In this document: piece by piece, positions 15,012 through 23,540 of the stretch
Layout: the number at the start of each line of letters is the position of its first letter
How positions within the stretch are numbered: position 1 is the stretch's first letter
Source: CAZMGB01 sp964565775
Lineage (GTDB): Bacteria > Chloroflexota > Dehalococcoidia > DSTF01 > JALHUB01
Direction of reading: 5' to 3'
DNA length: 64,000 bases
NCBI GenBank assembly: GCA_964565775.1
Contig: CAZMGB010000008.1
Span: 62,001 to 126,000, forward strand
Made by a program: the position numbers and the translations under genes
The notes under the pieces: model-generated
What the model saw: the letters and a program-made list of their open reading frames with translations, nothing else
Database searches by the model: none
Told to the model about the DNA's origin: nothing

Positions 15012-16175
15012 CTAGCACGCCTTCCACCCAGACAGGCGCCGCAGCCCCTCTTCCAGCCGGTCGTCGGGTGTCGTTAAGGATAGCCTCACGTAGCCTTCGC
15101 CCTGCTCGCCGTACCCGATGCCGGGCGTGACCACGACTGCCAGGTCCTCCAGCAATCGCTCCGCGAAGCTCACCGACGTGTGGCCCTCCGGCACGCGCGC
15201 CCAGACGTAGAGGCTCGCCTTGGGAGTCTGGACGCGCAGGCCCATGCCCCGCAGCACCTCCACGAGCCGGTCGCGACGGCGCTGATAGAGCGCGTTGTGC
15301 TCGTCGATGCAGTCCTGCGGCCCGCGGACGGCGGCGATAGCCATGCGCTGGATCGCCTGAGGGATGCCGGAGTCCAGATTCGACTTGACCCGCATCAGGG
15401 CGTCCACCATCCGGGCGTTGCCCACCACCATGCCGATGCGCCAGCCGGTCATGTTGTAGCTCTTGGAGAAGGAGTGGAACTCCACGCCCACGTCGCGCGC
15501 GCCGGCGGCCTGGAGGAAGCTCACGGGCCTGTAGCCATCGAAGGCGACCTCGCTGTAGGGGCCGTCGTGGCAGACCGCGATGTCATGCCTCTTGGCGAAG
15601 GCGACGGCTTGCTCGAAGAAGTCGAGGTCGGCGACGGCCGCCGTCGGGTTGTTGGGGTAGTTGAGCCAGAGGAGACGCGCCCTGCTCGCCACATCAGCAG
15701 GCACAGACTTCAGGTCGGGCAGGAAGCCGTCCTCCTCGCGCAAGGGCAGGTAGTACGGCTCGCCGCCGGCGAAGAGCGTGCCCACGGAGTAGACCGGATA
15801 GCCGGGGTCCGGTACCAGCGCCACGTCGCCGGGGTCGATGAAGCAGAGGGCCACGTGGCCGATGCCCTCCTTGGAGCCGATAAGGGGCAGCACCTCACGC
15901 TCGGGGTCGAAGCTGAGGCCGAAGCGGCGGTCGTACCACTCAGCGATGGCCTCTCGCAGCTCCAGCAGGCCCTCGCTCTCGGGGTAGCGGTGGTTGGCGG
16001 GATCGCGCGCCGCCTCTACCAGCGCGTCGATGACGTGAGGAGGCGTGGGGATATCGGGGTCGCCTATCGCGAAGGTGACGACATCGACGCCCTGGGCCCG
16101 CTTCTCGGCGATCTTGCGGCTTATCTCAGCGAAGAGATAGGGCGGCAGCCTTTCGATCCGTCTGGCGAACTGCAT
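15012..16175 (-). CDS. dapL: LL-diaminopimelate aminotransferase
   Basis: 387 residues, fold type I PLP enzyme. FAIGDPDIPTPPHVIDAL, then RYPESEGLLELREAIAEWY, GSKEGIGHVALCFIDPGD, WLNYPNNPTAAVADLDFF and SFSKSYNMTGWRIGM (Schiff-base Lys in SKSYNM) match the DapL family of Chloroflexota and cyanobacteria more than generic aspartate aminotransferases. It converts tetrahydrodipicolinate to LL-DAP in one step. The epimerase dapF lies 8.5 kb away at 24624 and murE at 62985, so the DAP route to lysine and peptidoglycan seems complete at this end. Confidence 0.85.
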   Translation of the reverse strand: MQFARRIERLPPYLFAEISRKIAEKRAQGVDVVTFAIGDPDIPTPPHVIDALVEAARDPANHRYPESEGLLELREAIAEWYDRRFGLSFDPEREVLPLIGSKEGIGHVALCFIDPGDVALVPDPGYPVYSVGTLFAGGEPYYLPLREEDGFLPDLKSVPADVASRARLLWLNYPNNPTAAVADLDFFEQAVAFAKRHDIAVCHDGPYSEVAFDGYRPVSFLQAAGARDVGVEFHSFSKSYNMTGWRIGMVVGNARMVDALMRVKSNLDSGIPQAIQRMAIAAVRGPQDCIDEHNALYQRRRDRLVEVLRGMGLRVQTPKASLYVWARVPEGHTSVSFAERLLEDLAVVVTPGIGYGEQGEGYVRLSLTTPDDRLEEGLRRLSGWKAC

Positions 16176-16256
16176 TATGTCGACTCTGTCTGCCTCTTAT
16201 CGTACGGCCGCATGAGATACTTCAACGCCTCGCCATGCGGCGGCGTCCTGGGCGCC

Positions 16257-16772
16257 TTAGCCGACGATCTCGACCTCGGCCTCGATCTCGACCGGAATAT
16301 CGAACGGCAGCCCCGCCATGCCCACGGCTGAGCGGGCGTGTAGCCCTCTCTCCGGTCCCCACAGCTCGAGTATCAGGGCGGAGAAGCCGTTGATCACCAG
16401 CGGCTGCTGGTTGAAACCGGGCGCCGAGTTCACCATCCCGAAGACCCTCAACCAGGCCGCCACCCGGTCCAGGTCTCCCAACTCCCGCTTGAGGCTGCTC
16501 AGGATCGACAGTCCGGCCAACCGTGCCGCGCGGTTCCCCTCCTCCAGCGTCAGGTCCGCCCCCACTTTGCCCAGCGGCTCTGCGATGGATCCGTCCGGGT
16601 TCTGAGGGCCGTGCCCCGAGATATAGGCACGGTTGCCGCGTACCCTCACCCAGGGAAAGGGTAGCTTGACGCCTGGGGGCGGTCTCAGCGGCTCCGGGAG
16701 CGTAAGGCCAAGTTCCTTCAGCCTCGCCTCAACCCCCGGCACCCGGGCTTCTCCTGCTGACATTGGATTCAC
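16257..16772 (-). CDS. RidA (YjgF/YER057c) family protein
   Basis: 171 residues. RVRGNRAYISGHGPQNPDGS, GKVGADLTLEEGNRAARLAG, the middle LDRVAAWLRVFGMVNSAPGF and terminal SAVGMAGLPFDIPVEIEAEV are the RidA-like trimer fold. Canonical RidA has an Arg in the C-terminal motif (RxxVxV...LP) that binds the imine substrate carboxylate; here RSAVGMAGLPFDIPVEIE keeps an Arg before SAVG. The 40-residue N-terminal extension is usual for the longer YjgH/Rid subfamily. Likely a 2-aminoacrylate/imine deaminase or related hydrolase. Confidence 0.78.
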   Translation of the reverse strand: MNPMSAGEARVPGVEARLKELGLTLPEPLRPPPGVKLPFPWVRVRGNRAYISGHGPQNPDGSIAEPLGKVGADLTLEEGNRAARLAGLSILSSLKRELGDLDRVAAWLRVFGMVNSAPGFNQQPLVINGFSALILELWGPERGLHARSAVGMAGLPFDIPVEIEAEVEIVG

Positions 16773-16790
16773 TCCTTGCGCGACAGCTCA

Positions 16791-17111
16791 TCAGCCGTGC
16801 TGCGGGTCATCGCCGGAGGCCGGTGATTCCAGCACTCCAGACAAGAGGTCATACTGTTTCCGCAGGAGCTCCTTCTGCTCCCGCGACAGGGCAAGAAGCT
16901 CCTCGTTCTGCTCCTCGATTCGGCGCAGGCCCGACATCATCCTTTTCCGGGGCGAGTTCTCCGGCAAGCTGCCCACACACCGCTCCATAACGCTCACAGG
17001 CATCTGGGAGAGGCTTTCGAGTAGCTGAGCGGGCCACCCAGCAGGCCGCAGCCGCCGCAGGGCAGCGACACTCCCAAGCAGAACGGTCACTAGCAATAGC
17101 GACTTCTTCAT
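16791..17111 (-). CDS. Small membrane-anchored coiled-coil protein, unknown
   Basis: 106 residues from ATG 17111, chosen because AGGAGGCGCC precedes it; 20 upstream in-frame codons look non-coding. Residues 1-18 (MKKSLLLVTVLLGSVAAL) are a signal anchor. RIEEQNEELLALSREQKELL near residue 75 is a heptad-type coiled coil. No family recognised. It sits 18 bases after the RidA start on the same strand and may be cotranscribed. Confidence 0.55.
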   Translation of the reverse strand: MKKSLLLVTVLLGSVAALRRLRPAGWPAQLLESLSQMPVSVMERCVGSLPENSPRKRMMSGLRRIEEQNEELLALSREQKELLRKQYDLLSGVLESPASGDDPQHG

Positions 17112-17192
17112 GGCGCCTCCTAACCGTCGCGGCGGCTCTGCCCGTGGTTGAGCCCACCTGGCCTCGTGCAACCGCGCCGGGCACTCGCCCGG

Positions 17193-18083
17193 TCAGCCCG
17201 TGTGCTCGCGAATGAACTCACCGACGCGGTCGATCGCCTGTTGGCCCTCCGGCAGCATCGAGGCGAAGAAGTGCCAGACGTGGATCATCTCGTCCCATGG
17301 CTCGAGGACGACATCCACACCGGCAGCCTTCGCGCGCTCGGCGAGGCGGGTCGAGTCATCGAGCAGTACCTCTGAGGTGCCGACGTGGATGAGCAGCGGC
17401 GGCAGACCCGTGAGATCGGCATAGAGGGGGGCGGCGAGGGGCGTGCGCGGATCTGCATCACCTAGATACGCCTTCGCCTCCCTGGGAAGGGCTATCGGAT
17501 CTATCATTGGATCGACCTCGACCTTCGTCGTCATGGACTCGCCGAGGCCTTCCATGTCCACCCAGGGCGAGATGCACACCGCCGCCGCTGGCAGCGTATC
17601 GCCGGCATCTCGAAGGGCGACGAGGGTCGCCACGGTCAGCCCCCCGCCCGCGGAGTCGCCAGCGATGACGAGCCGGGCGGGGTCGACCCCCGCGGACAGC
17701 AGCCAGCGGTAGGCAGCGGTGGAGTCCTCCACTGCGGCGGGGAACGGGTGCTCCGGGGCCAGCCGGTAGTCGATGGCGAGCGCCCTGGCGCCGGCCGCCC
17801 GCGATAGCCGCGAGATCATCTCGCGGTGAGTGTTTATCGAGCCGATGGTGTAGCCGCCGCCGTGCAGGTAGAAGATAACCCGCTCGTCCTCCGCTCCCGG
17901 AGCGACGATCCACTCGCCGGGAACGCCGCCGGCGTCGACAGGCTCACGGCGCACGTCCGGCGGCACCGGGAACAGCACCGTCGTCTGTTCGAAGGCGGCA
18001 CGCTGCTCCTCAAAGCTGACATCTGCAAAGAGCGGTCGGGACCTCAACGCGTCGGTAATGGTCTGGAGTTGCTCGCTGGGCAT
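17193..18083 (-). CDS. Hormone-sensitive-lipase family esterase (alpha/beta hydrolase fold-3)
   Basis: 296 residues. HGGG at 74-77 is the oxyanion-hole motif, GDSAGG places the nucleophile Ser at 144, and the His is in MIHVWHFF near 268. HVGTSEVLLDD holds the acid. These are the marks of family IV/HSL esterases, which hydrolyse short to medium acyl esters. ISPWVDMEG is also typical. No operon partner is evident; 235 bases separate it from the SDR gene on the same strand. Confidence 0.85.
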   Translation of the reverse strand: MPSEQLQTITDALRSRPLFADVSFEEQRAAFEQTTVLFPVPPDVRREPVDAGGVPGEWIVAPGAEDERVIFYLHGGGYTIGSINTHREMISRLSRAAGARALAIDYRLAPEHPFPAAVEDSTAAYRWLLSAGVDPARLVIAGDSAGGGLTVATLVALRDAGDTLPAAAVCISPWVDMEGLGESMTTKVEVDPMIDPIALPREAKAYLGDADPRTPLAAPLYADLTGLPPLLIHVGTSEVLLDDSTRLAERAKAAGVDVVLEPWDEMIHVWHFFASMLPEGQQAIDRVGEFIREHTG

Positions 18084-18318
18084 CGTTCTATCCGTCCCCT
18101 TTCACTGCTGGTGGCTGGCAGCTAGGCAATCATAAGCAATTGATGCGGCCACATCAACGTGGACGGCCCGCTCCACCCGACCGCGTCCCTCCAACGCCCA
18201 GCCTGTGTGGCATGCGCTGGTTCGACAGAAGCGCTACGACCCGAACCCCGTCGCCTTTGTGTCCCTACGGGGCTCTGTTGCGGCCGCACCCCGGCGCATC
18301 GCTCTGCGATCGCATGAC

Positions 18319-19197
18319 CTACTGCCCACTGCTGATCGCCTGTGCAAGCGCGCCCATGTCGAAGGTCGGATTACGCTCCGCCAGGATGTCCTCCATGCGG
18401 GTTCGCACGCCGTTCTTGATCTGGGGGTCCGGGAAGACGTAGAACTTCTCCTCTCTGATGGCGTTGAGGACGTGCTCGGCGACCTCTTCGGGGCTCTGCC
18501 CCGATGCCAGGAGCTGGCGGAAGGTCTGCTCCAAGACGGCCATCCCGGGGGGCACCGCCGGGACCGCCGGGTCGTTCAGGAGTGCGGCCGGCCGATTACG
18601 GTCGGAGTCCGCGATCCGCGTGTTGACCCACAGCGGACAGAGCACCGAGACCTTGATCTTGGCACCAGCCAGCGCCAGCTCATGGTGCATGATCTCCGAT
18701 AAGGTCACGATACCGTGCTTGGTCACGTTGTAGATGGGTATCCCCGGGTTCGACAAGAGCCCCGCCGTGGACGCAACGTTGACGATATGACCTTCCGTAT
18801 CCTGGGCGAGCATGATCGGCACGAAGACGCGTATGCCATGAATCACACCCCAGAGATTCACGCCCAGGACCCACTCCCAGTCGGCCACGGTGCGCTCCCA
18901 CGACAGGCCGCCGACGGCGACGCCAGCGTTGTTGCAGACGATGTGCACCGCGCCGAAGGTGTCGATAGTCTTCCTGGCGAGCGCCTCTACGTCCCCGCCC
19001 TTCGAAACGTCGGTGGGCACGGCCAGCACCGTCGCCCCTTTCGCTTTCATCTCGCTTTCAGTCGTGGCCAGCGCCCCCCGCTCGATGTCAGCCAGCACCA
19101 CCTTCATTCCCTCCGCCGCGAACCGCTCGGCCAGCCCCCGTCCGATGCCGCTGGCCGCCCCCGTGACGACGGCCACCTTGTCTCTGAACTCTTTCAC
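18319..19197 (-). CDS. Short-chain dehydrogenase/reductase
   Basis: 292 residues, classical SDR: VVTGAASGIGRGLAERFAAE (cofactor loop TGxxxGIG), CNNAGVAVGG, catalytic Ser in NVASTAGLL, and YNVTK (Tyr-x-x-x-Lys). ADIERG with Asp at the end of beta 2 favours NAD over NADP. The C-terminal 80 residues (KFYVFPDPQIKNGVRTRMED) match SDRs annotated near fatty acid and steroid breakdown genes. Its neighbours (enoyl-CoA hydratase, hydrolases, acyl-CoA ligase) support a role in acyl or cyclic-ketone catabolism, without fixing a substrate. Confidence 0.85.
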   Translation of the reverse strand: MKEFRDKVAVVTGAASGIGRGLAERFAAEGMKVVLADIERGALATTESEMKAKGATVLAVPTDVSKGGDVEALARKTIDTFGAVHIVCNNAGVAVGGLSWERTVADWEWVLGVNLWGVIHGIRVFVPIMLAQDTEGHIVNVASTAGLLSNPGIPIYNVTKHGIVTLSEIMHHELALAGAKIKVSVLCPLWVNTRIADSDRNRPAALLNDPAVPAVPPGMAVLEQTFRQLLASGQSPEEVAEHVLNAIREEKFYVFPDPQIKNGVRTRMEDILAERNPTFDMGALAQAISSGQ

Positions 19198-19282
19198 GCT
19201 CGCACTCCTTTCGAGGTCGCCCGTTGCGTTGGGATATCTACCCGCCTGCCATAGCGACCGGCGGTGACGATGGCCAGCGCTA

Positions 19283-19350
19283 TCAGCGCCACAAGCAGGT
19301 CGGATGGCGCTTCTCCAGGAAGGCGCGCCGCGCCTCTTCGCGGCCGTAGC
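19283..19350 (-). pseudogene. Remnant of an enoyl-CoA hydratase C-terminus
   Basis: Downstream of the hydrolase stop codon the minus strand reads REEARRAFLEKRHPTCLWR then TGA (19283-19285). The intact enoyl-CoA hydratase at 20317-21126 ends SEEARRAFAEKRQPTYLGR and TGA. Nucleotide identity is high over about 60 bases. No coding sequence for the rest of a hydratase exists here, so this is a tail left by duplication or replacement. Confidence 0.75.
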
Positions 19351-19358
19351 CGCCGCGC

Positions 19359-20195
19359 CTATGTCTTGGGTAGCCCCTCGGAACCGTTCTCCCCTTGCAG
19401 GAAGGCGGCGACCATCTCCGTCATCTCGTCGGGGTGCTGCCGGAAATACTCTGCCTCCGGCGCCACGACGAGCCGCGAGCCGGCGATGGCCGCGTGCAGC
19501 TTCTCGGCGGAAGAGAGCGGGTGGATCGGGTCGTCCCGATGGCCGACGATGAGTGTCGGCGCTCTGATCTCGTGAAAACGCTCTTCGGGCAAGGCCGCCC
19601 CATCGAACAGACCGCGGATGGCGAGGACGACGGCACGAGGATGCTGAGAGAGGAGCCAGTCGCGCATCTGCTCGTACTCGTCGGGCTGGCCCTCCTTGAG
19701 AGCGGCCAGCACAGGGAGCTGCATCGCTGCCTCCACCGCTCGTTCCAGGCCCTGCGTCTCGATGAGTGTCGCGAAGGCGCCGAAGAGCTGCGCCGCCGGG
19801 CCTATGGTCTCCGCCAGGGGCGGCGGCGCCACCAGGACGAGCCGCTCCACCCGCTCCGGATGTGCCAGGGCGAAGGCGATGGCGACGCCAGCGCCCATCG
19901 ATCCCCCGCCGATGTGTGCCCTCTCGATGCCCAGATGACAGAGAAGCCCGAAGAGATCTTGGGCATGCGCAGTCCAGGAGTAGTGCGCCTGGTCGTCGGT
20001 GAACCCGGAGGCACCGTGACCGCGAGCATCGTAGCTGACGACACGGAAGCCACGTTGCTTCAGACCCTCCAGCCCCACACTCAGCAGTTGCTGGCGGGCG
20101 ATCGAGCCCATGAGTCCATGGCCCCAGACGAAGGTCTGCCCGCCGCCGAGCACCTGGTAGTGCATATCAAAGCCGTTGATTCTGGCAGTGGGCAT
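19359..20195 (-). CDS. Alpha/beta hydrolase
   Basis: 278 residues from ATG 20195; 81 upstream in-frame codons overlap the preceding gene and look non-coding. FVWGHGLMGS is the oxyanion strand, YDARGHGASG is typical, GGGSMGAGVAIAFALAHPER holds the nucleophile elbow G-G-S-M-G, and HRDDPIHPL carries the Asp. The terminal His is less clear (QHPDEMTEMV). Resembles the 3-oxoadipate enol-lactonase/haloperoxidase branch. It lies between an intact enoyl-CoA hydratase and the tail of a second one. Confidence 0.82.
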   Translation of the reverse strand: MPTARINGFDMHYQVLGGGQTFVWGHGLMGSIARQQLLSVGLEGLKQRGFRVVSYDARGHGASGFTDDQAHYSWTAHAQDLFGLLCHLGIERAHIGGGSMGAGVAIAFALAHPERVERLVLVAPPPLAETIGPAAQLFGAFATLIETQGLERAVEAAMQLPVLAALKEGQPDEYEQMRDWLLSQHPRAVVLAIRGLFDGAALPEERFHEIRAPTLIVGHRDDPIHPLSSAEKLHAAIAGSRLVVAPEAEYFRQHPDEMTEMVAAFLQGENGSEGLPKT

Positions 20196-20316
20196 AGCGT
20201 TCGTGAAGTGAACTCGGCCCTTCGACGACTCCCCCTCAGCCGCGAACAGGCTCTGGTTGCCGGACAGCGCTGTTGCACCACCCCTCGTCGCCGGCGACGG
20301 CGGTGGCTCAGCACCA

Positions 20317-21126
20317 TCAGCGGCCCAGGTACGTCGGTTGGCGCTTCTCCGCGAAGGCGCGCCGCGCCTCTTCGCTGTCATGGCTGGCGCGACGGGCCAG
20401 GCCGCCCGCCTGTGTTTCATAATGCGCCGCGTCCGCAAAGCCCGTCTCCAATGCCCGCCGCACCGCGCGCTTGGTTGTGCGCACAGCGCCGGGCGGCAGC
20501 CGACAGATCTGTTCGGCGATGCCCCGCGCCGTCGGCAAGAGCTGGTCGGCGGGCACCAGCCGGTCGAGAAGCCCTATGCGGTAGGCCTCGTCCGCCTCCA
20601 CGCGCCGGCTCGTGAGTGACAGGTCAAGGGCGCGCCCTACGCCCACGACGCGGGACAGGAGGAATGACATGCCGCCTTCCGGCGGCAGATTGCGTTCCTG
20701 ATAGACGGTAATGAAGCGGCTGTTCTCGCAGCCGACACGGATGTCGCAGCAAAGCGCCAGCGAGAAGCCAGCGCCGGCAGCCACGCCATTGACGGCGGCG
20801 ATCATCGGCTTGTCGACGCCATAGAGGGCGCTGCCCAGGCGGCTGATCCAGGAGCCCTCGTCCAGAAGCTGGTTCAGTTCGGGCGGCGGCGCCTCTTCGG
20901 CGGGCGGGCGTGCCTGTTGGACGTCCGCCCCGGCGCAGAAACCGCGGCCGGCGCCCGTCCACACGACCACCCACACCGCATCGTCGTGCTGAATGCGATC
21001 GCAGAGCTCAAGAAGGTCGCGATGGTCCTGCTGGTCGATGGCGTTTAGCCGCTCCGGTTTGTTGAGCGTTGCCGTGGCTATGTGTGCTTTCTCGTCCACT
21101 TCGTAGGTGATGTGCTCGTATGGCAT
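20317..21126 (-). CDS. Enoyl-CoA hydratase/isomerase family protein
   Basis: 269 residues, crotonase fold. TLNKPERLNAIDQQ, GRGFCAGADVQQ (oxyanion-hole Ala-Gly) and VNGVAAGAGFSLALCCDIRV are diagnostic; the NLPPEGGMSFLLSRVVG stretch carries the second catalytic Glu. It hydrates enoyl-CoA or isomerises double bonds in beta-oxidation-like routes. Neighbours with acyl-CoA ligase and SDR functions are on both strands, so a single operon is unlikely. A decayed copy of its last 20 codons lies at 19283-19350. Confidence 0.85.
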   Translation of the reverse strand: MPYEHITYEVDEKAHIATATLNKPERLNAIDQQDHRDLLELCDRIQHDDAVWVVVWTGAGRGFCAGADVQQARPPAEEAPPPELNQLLDEGSWISRLGSALYGVDKPMIAAVNGVAAGAGFSLALCCDIRVGCENSRFITVYQERNLPPEGGMSFLLSRVVGVGRALDLSLTSRRVEADEAYRIGLLDRLVPADQLLPTARGIAEQICRLPPGAVRTTKRAVRRALETGFADAAHYETQAGGLARRASHDSEEARRAFAEKRQPTYLGR

Positions 21127-21203
21127 GCTCGGCCTCCTTCCGACGCGGAGTTCAAGATGGGGAAGAACCAGGGGTCTTCGCTTACGCTACGGTGGCGGCC
21201 CCG

Positions 21204-22556
21204 TCAGACGTTCTCTTGCCACCGCACCTCATACAGCCTCACCGGGTCCTCGAACCCACGCAGCGCCACGTCGCCCCGGTCCGAAAACAAGAACCCCTTG
21301 CCCGCCGCCAGCTCCCGTACGACGATTGGCACTACTATCTCGCCCGGTCCCGCGTGGTCGCATATGCGCCGAGCCAACTGCACCGCGGTGCCGAACAGGT
21401 CTTTCTCCTCGGCCACGGGTTCACCTGTATTCAGCCCGACGCGCACCCGCAGCGGCGAGTCAGCATGCGCCTCGACATGAACAGCCACCGCCCGCTGGAT
21501 GGCGATGGCACACTCGATCGCCCCTGAAGCGGAGGGAAAGGACGCCATGATTCCGTCGCCGGTGTGCTTGATCTCTCTTCCGCCATGGGCCTTCAGGGCA
21601 TCGCGGACGATTGTGTTGTGGGTATGCAGCAGCTCCTGGGCTTTGGCGTCACCGAGGCGCTGGGTGAGGGTGGTGGAGGCCTCGATATCGGTGAAGAGGA
21701 TGGTCACAAGGCCAGAGGGAGCCTCCGGTTCTGCGACCTCCTCACCCTCGCCCAGGAACTCCTCGATGGTCCGCACCACCGGCTCCGTGTCGCCCAGGTA
21801 CGGCGCCATCGAGTCCCCTTCCAAGACTACCAAACGGGCTTCCGGTATGCGGGAGGCAAGGTCCCTGGCGAGGCTCACCTCAGGGAAGCGCAGTTGACGG
21901 CGATGAAGGACAAGGGTGGGCATCTTCAACTGCGGCAGGAGCTCCGTAACGTCGAACTTGTTGGTAGCCTCGAGGGCCGCCTGAGCGGCTTCCGGCGTCG
22001 TGCATTCTCGCATGTAGGCGGCGAACCGATGCGCCGCCTCGGCCTGCGACCAGCCGAGGAAGATGCCCGCCACCGTCTCCGTGTACGTTTCCCAGTTCAG
22101 GTCTATGAACGCGCGCGCTGCCCGCACCTGCGCCGCCCCTGGTACGTCGGAGCCCCGTGCCCAGGAGCACCACAGGATGAGGTGCGACACCCGCTCCGGG
22201 TGGCGGGCCGCGTACGCGATAGCCACCGGCCCCGAAACGTATAGCCCAAACAGAGCGAACTTCTCCAAGCCCAGTCGGTCAACCACCGCCTCCAGGTCCA
22301 GCACCAGGGCATCCAGTGAGTAGTCGGTCACATCACGCTGCGACAGCCCCGACCCCCTGCCGTCGTACCCGACCAGCTTCCTTTTCTCAGCCAACCGCTC
22401 GTACCAATGCCGGGCGTCGGGCATCTGCCAACCCACCTGGATATGGCTCCACGGCACGATCGGCACCGACACAAGGGGCGCCCCTTCGCCGAGCGTCCGG
22501 AAGGCGATGCTCACGCCGTCGGCCGTCCGCGCGTACTGGATGCCCGGCTCCATCAT
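21204..22556 (-). CDS. Alpha/beta hydrolase-class III nucleotide cyclase fusion
   Basis: 450 residues. Residues 1-275 form an alpha/beta hydrolase domain (YDGRGSGLS, then VAIAYAARHPERVSHLILWC). Residues 285-450 form a class III adenylate/guanylate cyclase domain: TILFTDIEASTTLTQRLGDA with both metal Asp, IKHTGDGIMASF with substrate-specifying Lys and second Asp, and LRVRVGLNTGEPV. The nucleophile elbow, usually GxSxG, reads FGLYVSG, with Tyr at the Ser position, so the hydrolase part may only sense. The cyclase part looks active. Its start overlaps the stop of a truncated cyclase paralogue by four bases. Confidence 0.85.
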   Translation of the reverse strand: MMEPGIQYARTADGVSIAFRTLGEGAPLVSVPIVPWSHIQVGWQMPDARHWYERLAEKRKLVGYDGRGSGLSQRDVTDYSLDALVLDLEAVVDRLGLEKFALFGLYVSGPVAIAYAARHPERVSHLILWCSWARGSDVPGAAQVRAARAFIDLNWETYTETVAGIFLGWSQAEAAHRFAAYMRECTTPEAAQAALEATNKFDVTELLPQLKMPTLVLHRRQLRFPEVSLARDLASRIPEARLVVLEGDSMAPYLGDTEPVVRTIEEFLGEGEEVAEPEAPSGLVTILFTDIEASTTLTQRLGDAKAQELLHTHNTIVRDALKAHGGREIKHTGDGIMASFPSASGAIECAIAIQRAVAVHVEAHADSPLRVRVGLNTGEPVAEEKDLFGTAVQLARRICDHAGPGEIVVPIVVRELAAGKGFLFSDRGDVALRGFEDPVRLYEVRWQENV

Positions 22557-22909
22557 CCGCCTCCGGCGGACTCCCGCCAGCGAACCTCATACAGGCGCAC
22601 CGGGTCCTCGAAGCCGCGCAGCACCGCGTCGCCCCTGTCCGAGAACAAGAAGCCCTTGCCAGCGGCGAGCTCTCTGACCACATTCGCCACCACGATCTCG
22701 CCACCCTCAGCTTTCGCCGCTATCCGCGCCGCCACGATCACCGCCTTCTCGAACAGGTCTCCGTTCTCAGCTATCGGCTCTCCGGCGTTCAGCCCGATGC
22801 GGACCCGCACTTCGACAGGCTCAGTGTGCTCATCCTGAGCTTGTCGAAGGAGCCTCTCGTTGTGCTCAGCAAACGCCCGCTGCATGGCGATGGCGCACTC
22901 CCGCGCTCC
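22553..22909 (-). pseudogene. Truncated class III cyclase domain with embedded palindrome
   Basis: The minus strand encodes ECAIAMQRAFAEHNE, then RVRIGLNAGEPIAENGDLFE, AVIVAARIAAKAEGGEIVVA and GKGFLFSDRGDAVLRGFEDP. This is the C-terminal third of the same cyclase family as the downstream gene. The two metal Asp and the preceding beta-alpha units are gone; upstream sequence turns unrelated near 22910. A 40-bp palindromic repeat (22810-22849) reads through in frame as RQAQDEHTEPVEV. An open frame reaches 22984, but with no family match, so a functional product is unlikely. Confidence 0.7.
22810..22849. repeat. Dispersed TTCGACAGGCTCAGG palindrome inside a coding remnant
   Basis: CTTCGACAGGCTCAG (22810-22824) and CTGAGCTTGTCGAAG (22835-22849) are near-perfect inverted arms. 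The same element, in part, occurs at 13686, 13767 and near 42015 in intergenic DNA. Here it lies in a reading frame. Confidence 0.8.
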
Positions 22910-23034
22910 CGTCGTCGATAGACCCCACCGACTCGCGGGCAGGCTCGGGCGACCAACGACCCCGGCATGCCGGACGAGATACACTCACATGGCACATCCT
23001 GATGGCAAGGGCCACCTAGTCGCCTTTCTCGCAG

Positions 23035-23520
23035 CTACGGACCTTCTCCGGCCAGCCAGTGCACAAGGTCATGCTCAGCGCGCCCGCCGCCCCTCGTCAC
23101 GGCTTCGCGCGCCGCATCTGGTTCGATGCCAAGCGCGACGATTGCACAAGTGGCGACTGTCCCACAGCGGCCGAATCCGGCCGAACAATGCACCAGCAGA
23201 CGCTCGCCCCGTCTCAGCGAATCTCCAAGCTGTCGTACCAGCGATAGGAACGCACGCCGGTCATCCGGCACCCCGAAATCAGGGATCGGGAAGCGCTGCA
23301 CGAGACAGGGCAGATCACCCTGTCTCAGCGCGGCGGCGTAGTCCGGCGACTTCATGCGGATCTCGTCGTCAGGCGTGAGACAGACTACACGGTCGATCCC
23401 CAGTTCTCGCATGTCCCGAACCGCCTGTTCCACCGGCCCGTCCCGCCCGGGCATCGATGACAGGAACAGAGCGCCCGGGACCTCCTCGGGCAGCACGACC
23501 TGTCTAAGTATCTCGGCCAA
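23035..23520 (-). CDS. Protein tyrosine phosphatase (dual-specificity type)
   Basis: 161 residues from TTG 23520, preceded by GAAGGGG at eight bases. LLVHCSAGFGRCGTVATCAI carries the CX5R P-loop (HCSAGFGRCG), and FPIPDFGVPDDRRAF supplies the general-acid Asp. DRVVCLTPDDEI and GGRAEHDLVHWL fit cyanobacterial/archaeal-type PTPs. It would dephosphorylate phosphotyrosine or phosphoinositol-like substrates. It lies between an N-terminal and a C-terminal remnant of a hydrolase-cyclase paralogue, so it seems to occupy the place of that gene's middle. Confidence 0.82.
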   Translation of the reverse strand: MAEILRQVVLPEEVPGALFLSSMPGRDGPVEQAVRDMRELGIDRVVCLTPDDEIRMKSPDYAAALRQGDLPCLVQRFPIPDFGVPDDRRAFLSLVRQLGDSLRRGERLLVHCSAGFGRCGTVATCAIVALGIEPDAAREAVTRGGGRAEHDLVHWLAGEGP

Positions 23521-23540
23521 TGGCGGGACCCCTTCGGTTC

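Noticed and set aside
15876..15883. GCCGATAA as a sigma-28 promoter
   Set aside because: It lies inside dapL on the opposite strand with no gene downstream to serve; same for the copy at 58655 inside birA.
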